64,000 bases of DNA from an uncultured Muribaculaceae bacterium (GCA_910578365.1 CAJTRC010000002.1:1-64000), one strand, 5' to 3'; positions 1 through 9,285 are shown, counted from the first letter of the stretch. Notes: generated from the sequence alone by a model not told the origin. Numbers and translations: made by a program.

Positions 1-145
1 CGGCCAGAATTTTCAGCAGTGTGCTTTTGCCGGCGCCGTTTTTGCCCATCAGGGCTATGCGATCCTTGGGATTGATTACAAAAGATATGTCCTTGAACAG
101 GGTAGTGCCCCCGAATTCAACAGTAAGAGCGTCGACTGATACCAT
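1..145 (-). CDS. ABC-F family ATP-binding protein, N-terminal part only
   Basis: The first 48 codons of a leftward gene that leaves the window. The peptide begins MVSVDALTVEFGGTTLF and carries a Walker A motif GKNGAGKS near residues 34-41, preceded by NPKDRIALM. This opening is typical of soluble duplicated-ATPase ABC-F proteins, which act on the ribosome or in antibiotic protection, and not of transporter ATPases. The ATG lies directly downstream of a good Bacteroidetes promoter. The second ATPase domain and linker lie outside, so the ABC-F subclass cannot be told. Confidence 0.75.
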   Translation of the reverse strand, partial: MVSVDALTVEFGGTTLFKDISFVINPKDRIALMGKNGAGKSTLLKILA

Positions 146-169
146 ATTAAATTAATACAAAAATTTCCG

Positions 170-201
170 CAAAGTTACGAAAATTCCGTCGCACAGGCAA
201 A
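170..201 (-). promoter_or_regulatory. Promoter of the ABC-F gene
   Basis: Read on the minus strand, TTTG (201-198) is separated by 20 bases from TAACTTTG (177-170), an exact match to the Bacteroidetes primary sigma consensus TTTG-N19/20-TAnnTTTG. The ATG at 145 lies about 25 bases beyond the -7 box. Confidence 0.7.
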
Positions 202-221
202 CTGCGTCGAATCATCGGGTC

Positions 222-2090
222 CTACCAGTTTTGAAGTATCATTACCTGGCGTGGCGCAAAGGTCATGGTTTCCTCTATGGTCACAGGGCTGTCGCTGATA
301 ATATCATACAGGCGCAAACCATAGGGCATGGCCTCTACAGTGCGCTCCATAGTAAGGGTCTGTTCACTGTCGCGACCGTTGAGAATCACCGTCACCGCCT
401 TGTCGCCGAGCTTGCGCTGATATACGTACAGGCCGTTCTGCGGCATGAAATGCTTAAGCGAGCCATGGGCCATTATATCGCGAGCCTCGTTGCGGCGCCA
501 CTGCAGCAGCTTCGACATATAGTTCCATGCCTCGTTCTGCAGCGGCGTGCGGCCTTCGGCCTTGAAGGCGTTGACCTCGTCGCCTGGGAAACCGCCGGGA
601 AAATCAAGACGCACATATCCGTCGCTGCCTTCTTTGCTGCCGTACATCAGCAGCTCGGTTCCATAATAAATCTGCGGTATGCCGCGCGAGGTCAGAAGAA
701 ATGCCACGGCCTGCTTCCAGTTGTCGATATTCTCAGGTTCTTCGAGCAGAAAGCGGTCCGAGTCGTGGTTGTCGAGAAAGGTGAGTATATGCTGCGGGTC
801 GGGGTACATGAAGTCCTGCGACAAGTGATCGTACAGGTCGTTCAGCCCGTGCCACGGGTCGGTATCTTCATAAAACGCCTTGCGTCCGTCCTGTACAAAG
901 TAAAAGTCCATAACACTGGGCAGGTGAGTATCGACCGGATTGAGTTTGCTGCCGGCCTGCCAGAAAGCACCGCCCGATTCTTTACCATACCAGCACTCGC
1001 CCACAATATTGAAGTCCGGATACTCGCGCAGCACATCGGCGGCCCATCCGGCCATGGCCCGCATATCGGCGTATGGATAGGTGTCCATACGTATTCCGTC
1101 GATTTTTGCTGACTCGATCCACCAAATTGAGTTCTGGGTAAGATATTTCATCAGGTGCGGATTGCGCTGGTTGAGGTCGGGCATCATGGGCACAAACCAT
1201 CCGTTGACGGTGTGGTCGAGGTCGTAGTCGCTCACGTATGGGTCGTGAATGGTGGTGAGGCGGTAATTGGTCATCACATCCTGCGCGGGATGATTGAACC
1301 AATCGTGCGACGGCGCATCTTTCATCCAAGGATGATTGGAGCCTGAGTGGTTGAAAATCATGTCCATCACCACTTTAAGTCCCCTGGCATGCGCATCGCT
1401 TACCAACTGCGAATACTCGCTGTTAGAGCCGAAGCGTGGATCTATTTTATAATAATCGGTAGTGGCATAGCCGTGATAGCTGCCGCCGGGCATGTCGTTT
1501 TCCAGCACCGGGCACAGCCATATGGCTGTTACGCCAAGCGAGTCGATGTAGTCCAGATGGTTGCGTATGCCGCGCATGTCGCCGCCGTGTCGCGAGTTGG
1601 GTTTGTTGCGCTCGGCCGCCACCGGATATTCCAGAACGTCCATGTCGACATCCTTGTCGTCCAAGCCCTTGGCAAAGCGGTCGGGCATAAGCAGATACAG
1701 CACATCGCCGGCATCGAAGCCACGGTATTCCGAGGCGGCACGGTCGCGCTTCTTAAGCTCGTAGGGCACTGCCGCCTTACGTCCGTCGAGGGTATAACGC
1801 AGCTGCATATTACCGGCTTTGGTATCGGGAGCAATGGTCAGATACAGCAGTTTGTAGTTGGGGCTGTCGAGGCTGAGCTGCTCCAGCAGCTTCACTCCGG
1901 AATAATCCACCGAGAAGTCCGCACGGGCAATATTGTCGCCCGTAAGCATAATCTGCAAAGTATCATTGGCCATTCCTGTCCACCAGTACGGAGGCTCTAT
2001 ATTAGAAATCACATTCGGCGCCGATTTTGCGCCACAAATCGAAAATGCGCCGGCTACCAGGCCGACTGCCAAGGATCTTAATCGTTTCAT
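222..2090 (-). CDS. Secreted alpha-amylase family enzyme (GH13, SusA/neopullulanase-like)
   Basis: Predicted glycoside hydrolase family 13 enzyme of 622 residues that cleaves alpha-glucans. The start chosen is MKRLRSLAVG, nine codons inside the longest frame, because it begins a clean signal peptide (about residues 1-24) so the product should be exported. An N-terminal beta domain (about 25-120) typical of cyclomaltodextrinase/neopullulanase enzymes precedes the (beta/alpha)8 barrel. The catalytic triad is visible: nucleophile Asp336 in DGIRMDTY, acid/base Glu365 in VGECWYG, and Asp443 in FLDNHD. It is divergent from glgB, so alpha-glucan breakdown and glycogen branching share an intergenic region. 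Whether the preferred substrate is starch, pullulan or cyclodextrin cannot be read from sequence. Confidence 0.88.
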   Translation of the reverse strand: MKRLRSLAVGLVAGAFSICGAKSAPNVISNIEPPYWWTGMANDTLQIMLTGDNIARADFSVDYSGVKLLEQLSLDSPNYKLLYLTIAPDTKAGNMQLRYTLDGRKAAVPYELKKRDRAASEYRGFDAGDVLYLLMPDRFAKGLDDKDVDMDVLEYPVAAERNKPNSRHGGDMRGIRNHLDYIDSLGVTAIWLCPVLENDMPGGSYHGYATTDYYKIDPRFGSNSEYSQLVSDAHARGLKVVMDMIFNHSGSNHPWMKDAPSHDWFNHPAQDVMTNYRLTTIHDPYVSDYDLDHTVNGWFVPMMPDLNQRNPHLMKYLTQNSIWWIESAKIDGIRMDTYPYADMRAMAGWAADVLREYPDFNIVGECWYGKESGGAFWQAGSKLNPVDTHLPSVMDFYFVQDGRKAFYEDTDPWHGLNDLYDHLSQDFMYPDPQHILTFLDNHDSDRFLLEEPENIDNWKQAVAFLLTSRGIPQIYYGTELLMYGSKEGSDGYVRLDFPGGFPGDEVNAFKAEGRTPLQNEAWNYMSKLLQWRRNEARDIMAHGSLKHFMPQNGLYVYQRKLGDKAVTVILNGRDSEQTLTMERTVEAMPYGLRLYDIISDSPVTIEETMTFAPRQVMILQNW

Positions 2091-2114
2091 GGAAGAGTGT
2101 AATTGTATGATTCG

Positions 2115-2122
2115 CAAAGATA
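2115..2122 (-). promoter_or_regulatory. Likely -7 element of the GH13 gene
   Basis: TATCTTTG on the minus strand matches TAnnTTTG and lies 25 bases before the chosen start. No good TTTG is found 19-20 bases further upstream, so the call rests on the -7 box alone. Confidence 0.45.
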
Positions 2123-2231
2123 CAAAAAAAAATCAATACCACAGCAGAGGTTCCCGCTGCGACAGCATCAGCGAAAATCGCTATTTTCACTAATTTGTGT
2201 TAATTAATTATATTTTTCCAGTCTTTTTTGT

Positions 2232-2239
2232 TAAGTTTG
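2232..2239 (+). promoter_or_regulatory. Likely -7 element of glgB
   Basis: TAAGTTTG matches TAnnTTTG and lies 34 bases before the glgB ATG. The -33 region is T-rich but has no clear TTTG at the usual distance. Confidence 0.45.
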
Positions 2240-2273
2240 TAACTTACTAAACCCCAAACACAAGCATCAGGGT

Positions 2274-4352
2274 ATGAAAACCGACAATCAAAATAAAAAG
2301 ACGGGCCGCAAACCGGCGGCACGCAAACCCAGAATACTGCCCATTATCAAAAACGACCCCTGGCTCGAACCATATACCGACGCTATCAACGGACGACACC
2401 AAGATTATATTCGGAAACTCGCCGACCTGACCGTCAACTGCAAGTCGCTTACCGACTTCGCCAACGCCCACAAATATTTTGGACTTCATCGCGACGGCAA
2501 AGAATGGATTTTCCGCGAATGGGCACCCAACGCTTCCGCCATAACTCTGGTTGGAGATTTCTCCAACTGGGAACAGCGACCCGAATTCGGACTCAAAAAA
2601 CTCGACGGCGGTGTATGGGAAATACGCATACCTGCCAAGGCCGTCAGCCACGGACAGCTTTATAAAATGATTGTGGAATGGCCCGGTGGCAAAGCCGAAC
2701 GCATTCCGGCATACGCCAACCGCGTGGTGCAGGACCCTAACACCAAAATATTCTCGGCTCAGGTATGGGAACCGGCAACAGCCTATAAATGGGAACACGA
2801 CAAATTCACCCCCGACACCAAACCCCTGCTCATATATGAGTGCCACATAGGCATGGCCCAGGAACGCGAAGGCGTGGGCACTTACGAGGAATTCCGCACC
2901 GAGATTCTGCCTCGCATAGCCGCCGACGGCTACAACGCCATACAGATTATGGCCATACAGGAGCACCCCTACTACGGCTCGTTCGGCTACCACGTGTCGA
3001 ATTTCTTCGCCGCCTCCAGCCGTTTCGGAACACCCGAAGACCTCAAACACCTTATCGATGACGCACACCGACTGGGCATAGCCGTAATCATGGACATTGT
3101 ACACTCGCACGCCGTGAAGAACGAGGCCGAAGGACTCGGACGACTCGACGGCAGCTACGACCTCTACTTCTACGGCGACAGCCGTCGCGAACACCCTGCA
3201 TGGGACTCGCTCTGCTTCGATTACGGCAAGAACGAGGTGCTGCACTTTCTGCTCTCCAACTGCAAATACTGGCTCGAAGAATACCACTTCGACGGTTTTC
3301 GCTTCGACGGCGTCACTTCGATGCTGTACTACAACCACGGCCTCGGACAGGCCTTCGGCGGATACGGCGACTACTACAACGGTGCCCAGGACACCAACGC
3401 CATTACATACCTCACCCTGGCCAACACCCTCATACACCAGATAAACCACAAAGCCATAACTATAGCCGAGGAAATGAGCGGAATGCCGGGCCTGGCAACT
3501 CCGGTGGCCGACGGCGGCATTGGCTTCGACTACCGAATGGCAATGGGTATTCCTGACTACTGGATAAAAACTCTCAAGGAAAAGAAGGACGAGGACTGGC
3601 ATCCGACATCGATATTCTGGGAACTCACAAACCGCCGCGCCGACGAGAAAACCATATCTTACGTCGAAAGCCACGACCAGGCTCTGGTAGGTGACAAAAC
3701 AGTGATTTTCCGCCTGATCGACAAAGAAATGTACTGGCACATGAACAAGGATGACGGCGACATGACCGTGGCCCGGGGCATAGCCATGCACAAGATGATT
3801 CGATTGGTGACCCTTTCAAGCATCAACGGAGGCTACCTCAACTTCATGGGCAATGAATGGGGCCACCCCGAATGGATTGACTTCCCACGCGAAGGCAACG
3901 GATGGAGCCACAAATACGCACGCCGCCAATGGAGCCTCGTCGACAACGGTCTGCTCAAATACGAGTGGCTCAACAACTTCGACAACGCCATGATACACCT
4001 CGTGAGCAGCGTGTACAATTTCCAGGCTCTGCCGATACGCAAACTTTGGGAGAAAGACGACGACCAGATTCTCGCCTTCATGCGCGGCGACCTGGTATTT
4101 GTGTTCAACTTCAATCCGGCCAAGTCGTTCACAGACTACGGCATACTCGCACCCGCCGGCAACTACCGCACTGTACTCACCACCGATAACCCCGACTTCG
4201 GCGGCTACGGCAACATTGACGAGAAAGTCGAACACATCACCCTGCACGACGAACTTTACGCTCCCGCCGGAGTGGAATGGCTCAAACTATATCTGCCCGC
4301 CCGCTCGGCCATGGTATTGCGCAAAAAACGCGCCGCACCCCGAAAGAAATAA
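2274..4352 (+). CDS. glgB: 1,4-alpha-glucan branching enzyme
   Basis: Makes alpha-1,6 branches in glycogen; cytoplasmic; 692 residues, in the usual range. An N-terminal CBM48-type domain (about residues 60-170, with HRDGKEWIFREWAPNA) precedes the GH13 barrel and a C-terminal beta domain. Catalytic residues are visible: Asp345 in DGFRFDGV, Glu399 in IAEEMSG and Asp468 in VESHDQ. The gene starts with a lysine-rich tail (about residues 1-25) and ends in another basic tail (RKKRAAPRKK). It is convergent with cdd across a 17-bp perfect hairpin. The architecture resembles the eukaryote-like short GlgB form common in Bacteroidetes. Confidence 0.95.
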   Translation: MKTDNQNKKTGRKPAARKPRILPIIKNDPWLEPYTDAINGRHQDYIRKLADLTVNCKSLTDFANAHKYFGLHRDGKEWIFREWAPNASAITLVGDFSNWEQRPEFGLKKLDGGVWEIRIPAKAVSHGQLYKMIVEWPGGKAERIPAYANRVVQDPNTKIFSAQVWEPATAYKWEHDKFTPDTKPLLIYECHIGMAQEREGVGTYEEFRTEILPRIAADGYNAIQIMAIQEHPYYGSFGYHVSNFFAASSRFGTPEDLKHLIDDAHRLGIAVIMDIVHSHAVKNEAEGLGRLDGSYDLYFYGDSRREHPAWDSLCFDYGKNEVLHFLLSNCKYWLEEYHFDGFRFDGVTSMLYYNHGLGQAFGGYGDYYNGAQDTNAITYLTLANTLIHQINHKAITIAEEMSGMPGLATPVADGGIGFDYRMAMGIPDYWIKTLKEKKDEDWHPTSIFWELTNRRADEKTISYVESHDQALVGDKTVIFRLIDKEMYWHMNKDDGDMTVARGIAMHKMIRLVTLSSINGGYLNFMGNEWGHPEWIDFPREGNGWSHKYARRQWSLVDNGLLKYEWLNNFDNAMIHLVSSVYNFQALPIRKLWEKDDDQILAFMRGDLVFVFNFNPAKSFTDYGILAPAGNYRTVLTTDNPDFGGYGNIDEKVEHITLHDELYAPAGVEWLKLYLPARSAMVLRKKRAAPRKK

Positions 4353-4364
4353 TATACGTCGAAT

Positions 4365-4410
4365 ACACATAGAAACCATAAGACCGTTGCCGATTATGGT
4401 TTCTATGTGT
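4365..4410. repeat. 17-bp perfect hairpin between convergent genes
   Basis: Arms 4365-4381 (ACACATAGAAACCATAA) and 4394-4410 are perfect reverse complements around a 12-base loop. It sits just after the glgB stop and before the cdd stop. No T-run follows on either strand, so it is not a classic intrinsic terminator, but it could protect the 3' ends of both transcripts. Confidence 0.7.
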
Positions 4411-4441
4411 GCGCACGTGTATGCTACGGGGATTATTCCTG

Positions 4442-4915
4442 TCAGAAATCAGTAAATGCCAGAGGCAGCATCGAAACCACCGACGGCAAGCGATACACCT
4501 TGTCCTTGCCGCACAGCAGCACTTCCACCGGCCCTCCGGCAAGCATCTCATACTCCAGCAGCGACTGACGGCAGGCTCCGCACGGAGCCACCGGGTCGGC
4601 CACAAACTCGCCGTCCGTGCCACGGGCGGCGACCGCTATCCGGCGGAACTTCGCCTGCGGATAGCGGGCATGCGCATAAAAGCACGCCGAACGCTCAGCA
4701 CAAGTACCCGACGGATAAGCCACATTTTCCTGATTGGCACCCGACACAATCTCGCCATTGTCGAGAGCTATAGCCGCACCCACACGGAAATTGCTGTACG
4801 GAGCATACGAACGCTCAGTAGCCTCGCGGGCAAGCAAAGCCAGCTGCTCCTCGTCGGAGTTAAGTTCATCATATCCCAGAACCTCAACCTTGATGGTAAT
4901 TTCAAACTGTTTCAT
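4442..4915 (-). CDS. cdd: Cytidine deaminase
   Basis: Deaminates cytidine and deoxycytidine to uridine forms in pyrimidine salvage. The zinc-site signature is complete: CAERSA with the catalytic Glu, and PCGACRQ supplying two further Cys ligands, the pattern of the small tetrameric Cdd class. The start at MKQFEITIKV is preferred over an upstream Met nine codons earlier, because the -7 box of a good promoter lies only 25 bases from it and no domain is lost. Length 157 residues is slightly longer than the usual 130-140, with a short N-terminal extension. Confidence 0.93.
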   Translation of the reverse strand: MKQFEITIKVEVLGYDELNSDEEQLALLAREATERSYAPYSNFRVGAAIALDNGEIVSGANQENVAYPSGTCAERSACFYAHARYPQAKFRRIAVAARGTDGEFVADPVAPCGACRQSLLEYEMLAGGPVEVLLCGKDKVYRLPSVVSMLPLAFTDF

Positions 4916-4939
4916 GCCTGATATAAAAATTTTATACTG

Positions 4940-4971
4940 CAAATTTAAGGCCTTTTGTAGCTTATAACAAA
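4940..4971 (-). promoter_or_regulatory. Promoter of cdd
   Basis: On the minus strand TTTG (4971-4968), 20 bases, then TAAATTTG (4947-4940). Both boxes match the Bacteroidetes consensus and lie just upstream of the chosen ATG. Confidence 0.7.
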
Positions 4972-5011
4972 AAATAGCCCCCGAAAATTTTCAGATATGC
5001 GAAATTTGCAC

Positions 5012-5019
5012 TACTTTTG
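5012..5019 (+). promoter_or_regulatory. Likely -7 element of the TPR gene
   Basis: TACTTTTG matches TAnnTTTG, 64 bases before the ATG. The -33 region shows only TTTTC at the expected spacing, so this is a partial match. Confidence 0.45.
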
Positions 5020-5083
5020 CAGTTCGGAAAGCTATACGCCGACCAATCACTGAAATAAAAAACCGAAAACATTATCATAATAG

Positions 5084-5836
5084 ATGGCAACAAACAATCC
5101 TCAGCAGACCGAAGCCACCAATGTGGCAGTGGATAACAACGCCGGCGACCCCGGCGAAATGTTACTGGCCAAAGCCAAGGCCAACAAAAAACGTATCGTA
5201 GCCCTTAGCGTAGCTTTCGCTGTAATTCTGGTGGCTGCACTCGCCTGGTTCTTCATATCGCAGGCCAACAACCGCAAGGCCGACGAAGCCGCGGCTACAG
5301 CCGACATGACTCTTGTCAAAGGCGGTGCCGATGCCGACTCTCTTGCCCTGCCCCTCTACCTCAAGGCTGCAGACATGCATGGCAAAAGCGCACAGCGCTC
5401 CGAAGCCATGGCCGGAATACTGCTCTATCAGAACAAAAAATACGAAGAAGCCATTAAGCACTTCGACGCCGCTTCGCTTAAAGGCGAACTCGCTCCCGTG
5501 GGTGTACTCATAGCCAAAGGCAACTGCTATGCCAACCTCGAACAGCTCGACAAGGCCCTCGATTGTTTCCTTAAAGCTGCCGGCAAAGCCGACGACAACG
5601 CTGCTCTCGCTCCGTTCGCTCTGGTAAAAGCCGCCAACGTATATCACGTGCAGAAAAACTATGCCAAGGAAGCCGAATGTTTCGAGAAAATCCTCAATGA
5701 CTATCCCGAATATGCCGCAAACCCCTACTTCGATGCCGACCCCTCCGACCCCTCGGCAGCGAACTATAACGACGGCACTCAGCGCGACATCCGCAAATAC
5801 TACGAGCGCGCCAAGGCTCTGGCAGCCGGCAAATAA
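5084..5836 (+). CDS. Membrane-anchored tetratricopeptide repeat protein
   Basis: 250 residues: a cytoplasmic N-terminus of about 38 residues, a single membrane segment (about 39-59, IVALSVAFAVILVAALAWFF), then a region with several TPR-like helical pairs (for example YEEAIKHFDAA, LDKALDCFLKAA, YAKEAECFEKIL). Topology resembles YfgM-type single-pass TPR proteins that assist folding or complex assembly at the cytoplasmic membrane. The gene is monocistronic, closed by a strong intrinsic terminator. No enzymatic motif is seen; the exact role is unknown. Confidence 0.75.
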   Translation: MATNNPQQTEATNVAVDNNAGDPGEMLLAKAKANKKRIVALSVAFAVILVAALAWFFISQANNRKADEAAATADMTLVKGGADADSLALPLYLKAADMHGKSAQRSEAMAGILLYQNKKYEEAIKHFDAASLKGELAPVGVLIAKGNCYANLEQLDKALDCFLKAAGKADDNAALAPFALVKAANVYHVQKNYAKEAECFEKILNDYPEYAANPYFDADPSDPSAANYNDGTQRDIRKYYERAKALAAGK

Positions 5837-5861
5837 ACGGACTCCATCCATTCATCGCATT

Positions 5862-5896
5862 GCGGGCATCCCGGTCGGGATGCCCGCTTCTTTTTT
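5862..5896 (+). terminator. Intrinsic terminator of the TPR gene
   Basis: An 11-bp perfect GC-rich stem (GCGGGCATCCC, loop GGTC) is followed by TTCTTTTTT, 26 bases after the stop codon. Confidence 0.9.
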
Positions 5897-5920
5897 ATGA
5901 CCACGCTCATCAATCAAGCA

Positions 5921-8527
5921 TCATCGGGCAGTGATGATGCTGCGGAGGTCGTTGAGCTTGGTAAGGGCCTCGATGGGGGTGAGGCGGTTTATGTCAAGAC
6001 CTAAGAGTGCGTCGCGAACCTGCTCGAGCACAGGGTCATCGAGCTGGAAAAAGCTGAGTTGTACGCCGTCGGCAGATGTGGCCTCAACTGCCGGCCTTTC
6101 GCCTTCCTGCGAGTTGTGACGTTCAAGCTGACGGAGTATGCTCTCTGCCCGGTCGATGATTTCGCGGGGCATGCCGGCCAGACGGGCTACATGTATGCCG
6201 AAACTGTGCTGACTGCCGCCTGGAGCCAGCTTGCGCAGAAACACGACCTTGCCGTCGATTTCCTTTACCGATACGTTGTAGTTGGCTATGCGGGGGAATG
6301 AGGCCTCCATGTCGTTGAGTTCGTGGTAGTGGGTGGCGAAGAGCGTTTTCGGATGCTCCGCGCCGTGCTGATGCAGGTATTCGACAATCGACCAGGCTAT
6401 GCTGATGCCGTCGTAGGTAGAAGTGCCGCGGCCAAGCTCGTCGAAGAGTATCAGCGACCGACGGCTGATATTGTTGAGTATCGCGGCGGCCTCGTTCATC
6501 TCCACCATGAATGTCGACTCGCCCAGCGATATGTTGTCGCTGGCTCCCACACGGGTGAATATCTTGTCAATCACGCCTATGTGGGCGCTGTCGGCTGCCA
6601 CAAAGCAGCCTATCTGGGCCATGATTACGTTGAGGGCGGTCTGACGCAGCAGTGCCGACTTACCCGACATGTTTGGACCGGTAATCATCATCACCTGCGT
6701 ATGGTCGTTGTGCAGTTCCACCGAGTTGCTTACATAGGGTTCACCCGGGGGCAGCTGGCGCTCGATTACCGGGTGTCGGGCTTCGACAAGCTTGAGTATA
6801 AGCGAGTCGTCAACTACCGGACGATTATAGCGGTATGTACGGGCTACATCGGTGAAAGCGGTGAGCACGTCGATTGCCGACAGTATGGCGGCATCAGTCT
6901 GCAGGCGCGGTATCGACTCGGAGAGCTTGTCAAGCAGGTCGTCGTAAAGGCGTCGCTCTATTATGTCGATGTGTTCCTGAGCACCGGTTATCTGCTCTTC
7001 GTAGGTTTTGAGTTCCTCGGTTATATATCGCTCGGCGTTCACTAATGTCTGCTTGCGTATCCACTCCGGCGGCACCTTGTCCTTATGGGTGTTGGTAACT
7101 TCGATATAGTAGCCGAACACGTTGTTGAACCCTATCTTCAGTGAGGAGATTCCGGTGGCTTTGCTCTCGCGGGCCTGAATCTGCATCAGATATTCCTTGC
7201 CGTTGGTCGAGAGGGAGTGCAGGCGGTCGAGCTCGCTGTCTACGCCGTGATTGAACACCGGCCCTCGGCCGAGAGCGTTGGGGGCGTCCTGACGCACACG
7301 CGAGCGTATGAGCTCTATCACGTCGGAGCAGAGGTCGAGTCGCGAGGCCATGGCGCTCAAGCCCGGAAGTTCGCAGTGCATGCACAGGCGGCTTACAGGC
7401 TCAACGGCGTCGAGGGCTGTAGCTATACCTAAGATTTCGCGAGGGGTGATGCGGCGGGTAGCAAGCTTGGAGATAAGGCGTTCGAGGTCGCCCATGCCTG
7501 AGAGAGCATAAGCCACTTCATCGCGGTCGTCGGGATGGCGAAAGAAGTACTCCACCACATCGAGGCGCTCGTTGATAGCTTTGGGTTCTTTGAGCGGGAA
7601 GGCCAGCCAGCGTTTGAGCAGACGGGCTCCGCCCGGACTTACCGTGCGGTCGATAACCGACAGCAGCGAGCGTCCGTCGCGCTCGAGCGAGTCGAGCAGT
7701 TCGAGATTGCGCACCGTAAACCGGTCAAGACGCACAAATCGCTCCTGTTCGATACGCGATATGGAGGTTATATGCCCTATGCGGGTATGCTTTGTAAGGT
7801 CAAGGTAATGCAGTATGGCTCCGGCGGCTATGATGGACTGTGTCATGCTGTCGATGCCGAATCCTTTGAGCGAGGCGGTGCCGAACTGCCGCAGCAGGCG
7901 CTCGGTGGCATTGTCGTAGGCGAACATCCAGTCGTCGAGCTCAAAGGTGGCCGGGTGGGTGCTGAACGACTGCCGGGCCTGCTCCATACATCCGTGCTCG
8001 ACTATTAGTTCTTTCGGAGCCATAGACTCCAGAATCTTGTCGACATACCCGACGCTGCCCTGGGCTGCCAGAAACTCGCCGGTGCTGATGTCGAGAAAGG
8101 CCACGCCTACGGCGTCGCGGCTGAAGCAGACTGAGGCCAGAAAGTTATTCTCTTTGTTCGACAGCACGGTATCAGCCATAGCCACGCCGGGGGTTACAAG
8201 CTCGGTTATGCCGCGCTTCACCAGCTTTTTGGTGAGTTTGGGGTCTTCGAGTTGCTCGCAGATGGCCACACGCTTGCCGGCACGCACCAAACGCGGCAAG
8301 TAGGTGTCAAGGGCATGATGCGGAAAGCCGGCGAGCTCTACCGACTGCGCCGCTCCGTTGGCGCGGCGTGTAAGGGTTATGCCCAGGATTTCCGAGGCAG
8401 AGATGGCATCGTCAGAGAAAGTTTCGTAAAAGTCGCCCACGCGGAAAAGCAATACTGCATCGGGATGCTTGGCTTTCATCTCGGTGTACTGCTTCATCAG
8501 CGGAGTTTCCACGTATTTCTTTGCCAT
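5921..8527 (-). CDS. mutS: DNA mismatch repair protein MutS
   Basis: Mismatch recognition ATPase, 868 residues, full length for MutS1. The mismatch-binding Phe-x-Glu motif is present near the N-terminus in RVGDFYETF (about residues 25-33). The ATPase domain has Walker A GPNMSGKS (about 615-622), the Walker B/signature stretch LILFDELGRGTSTYDG and the ATHYHEL motif. The C-terminal region is intact. It ends the leftward rbfA-to-mutS gene run, separated from the preceding small membrane protein by only 8 bases, so they are probably co-transcribed. Confidence 0.97.
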   Translation of the reverse strand: MAKKYVETPLMKQYTEMKAKHPDAVLLFRVGDFYETFSDDAISASEILGITLTRRANGAAQSVELAGFPHHALDTYLPRLVRAGKRVAICEQLEDPKLTKKLVKRGITELVTPGVAMADTVLSNKENNFLASVCFSRDAVGVAFLDISTGEFLAAQGSVGYVDKILESMAPKELIVEHGCMEQARQSFSTHPATFELDDWMFAYDNATERLLRQFGTASLKGFGIDSMTQSIIAAGAILHYLDLTKHTRIGHITSISRIEQERFVRLDRFTVRNLELLDSLERDGRSLLSVIDRTVSPGGARLLKRWLAFPLKEPKAINERLDVVEYFFRHPDDRDEVAYALSGMGDLERLISKLATRRITPREILGIATALDAVEPVSRLCMHCELPGLSAMASRLDLCSDVIELIRSRVRQDAPNALGRGPVFNHGVDSELDRLHSLSTNGKEYLMQIQARESKATGISSLKIGFNNVFGYYIEVTNTHKDKVPPEWIRKQTLVNAERYITEELKTYEEQITGAQEHIDIIERRLYDDLLDKLSESIPRLQTDAAILSAIDVLTAFTDVARTYRYNRPVVDDSLILKLVEARHPVIERQLPPGEPYVSNSVELHNDHTQVMMITGPNMSGKSALLRQTALNVIMAQIGCFVAADSAHIGVIDKIFTRVGASDNISLGESTFMVEMNEAAAILNNISRRSLILFDELGRGTSTYDGISIAWSIVEYLHQHGAEHPKTLFATHYHELNDMEASFPRIANYNVSVKEIDGKVVFLRKLAPGGSQHSFGIHVARLAGMPREIIDRAESILRQLERHNSQEGERPAVEATSADGVQLSFFQLDDPVLEQVRDALLGLDINRLTPIEALTKLNDLRSIITAR

Positions 8528-8535
8528 TTATAATT

Positions 8536-8910
8536 TTACTTTTTTGTATTCAGCAATTTGCGCTGCCGCATCGGAATCATTATTGAAGTAAATATCTGTA
8601 TGGCGGCTCCGGCCAGCGTAAAGGCCAACCAGTCGCGCATGGTGCCCGACGGATAGAACATAAAGAAGGTGCCGGCGCAAAAGAATATCGCGCTCCAGCC
8701 TTCCATGCGGTAGAGGCGGCGCAGACGCAGGTCGGTGGCGCCGTGAGTGATAAAAAGGCGGCACAGAAGCAGCAATACCGCTCCCGCGGCATATACATAT
8801 TGGAACCAGCCGCCGGGATTGAACGGGTGCAGTATCAGCGGCTCCATTGTGGCCAGTGCTACCAGCAGCAAGCCAACGGGCACAAGGCCCTGGAAAATCT
8901 TATTTTTCAA
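8536..8910 (-). CDS. Small four-helix integral membrane protein of unknown function
   Basis: 124 residues, mostly hydrophobic, with about four membrane segments (roughly residues 8-25, 38-55, 72-87 and 92-110) and a basic C-terminal tail MRQRKLLNTKK. I do not recognise a named family. It lies tightly between the FtsB/DivIC-like gene and mutS, so it probably shares their transcript; the context gives no clear functional hint. Confidence 0.75.
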   Translation of the reverse strand: MKNKIFQGLVPVGLLLVALATMEPLILHPFNPGGWFQYVYAAGAVLLLLCRLFITHGATDLRLRRLYRMEGWSAIFFCAGTFFMFYPSGTMRDWLAFTLAGAAIQIFTSIMIPMRQRKLLNTKK

Positions 8911-8958
8911 TTAATGCAGTGTTGAGTTTATATGGTGGAAAAGGCGACGGCGGCAGAA

Positions 8959-9285
8959 CTACCGTCCGGCATCGGGCTCCATCACGTACACGTCCTCGCC
9001 GGGGCGGTTCATGTTGTGTTCCTCGCGTACTACCTGCTCGACCGCACGTGAGTCGCTGCGCAGTTTTTCATTGAGGCCGCGGTAGTAGGCCACCGAATCC
9101 TCCGAGGCATTGACCTCGCGCTGCAGCGAGTCGATAACACGCTGGTACTCGAATTTTTTCATGGCCGAATGTGAGCTGAAAAAGAGTAAGTACACAAAAT
9201 ATGCAATCACCGCCAGAGCCGCTACCGACATGTAGCGACCCAGCCAGCCTCGTTTCTTGCCTTGAGCTTCGTTACCGTTTTCCAT
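8959..9285 (-). CDS. FtsB/DivIC-like septum formation initiator
   Basis: 108 residues with the layout of FtsB/DivIC division proteins: a basic cytoplasmic N-terminus, one membrane segment (about residues 19-37), then a coiled coil (about 43-85, FEYQRVIDSLQREVNASEDS and following) and a short acidic tail. These proteins pair with FtsL and FtsQ in the divisome; ftsL and ftsQ occur later in this window at 39.8 and 50.7 kb. The VVREEHNMNRPGEDVYV stretch matches the conserved end of the family. The first Met fits a short basic N-terminus. Confidence 0.85.
   Translation of the reverse strand: MENGNEAQGKKRGWLGRYMSVAALAVIAYFVYLLFFSSHSAMKKFEYQRVIDSLQREVNASEDSVAYYRGLNEKLRSDSRAVEQVVREEHNMNRPGEDVYVMEPDAGR

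Noticed and set aside
231..1112. Long rightward open frame opposite the GH13 gene
   Set aside because: It lies fully antisense to a gene with complete catalytic motifs and encodes no recognisable domain; GC-rich third positions create such mirror frames.
2247..3791. 514-codon leftward frame opposite glgB
   Set aside because: Antisense shadow of glgB; a repetitive Val/Phe/Tyr-rich translation without family features.
5862..5896. Terminator shared by the TPR gene and mutS
   Set aside because: On the minus strand no T-run follows the stem, so only the rightward transcript is served.
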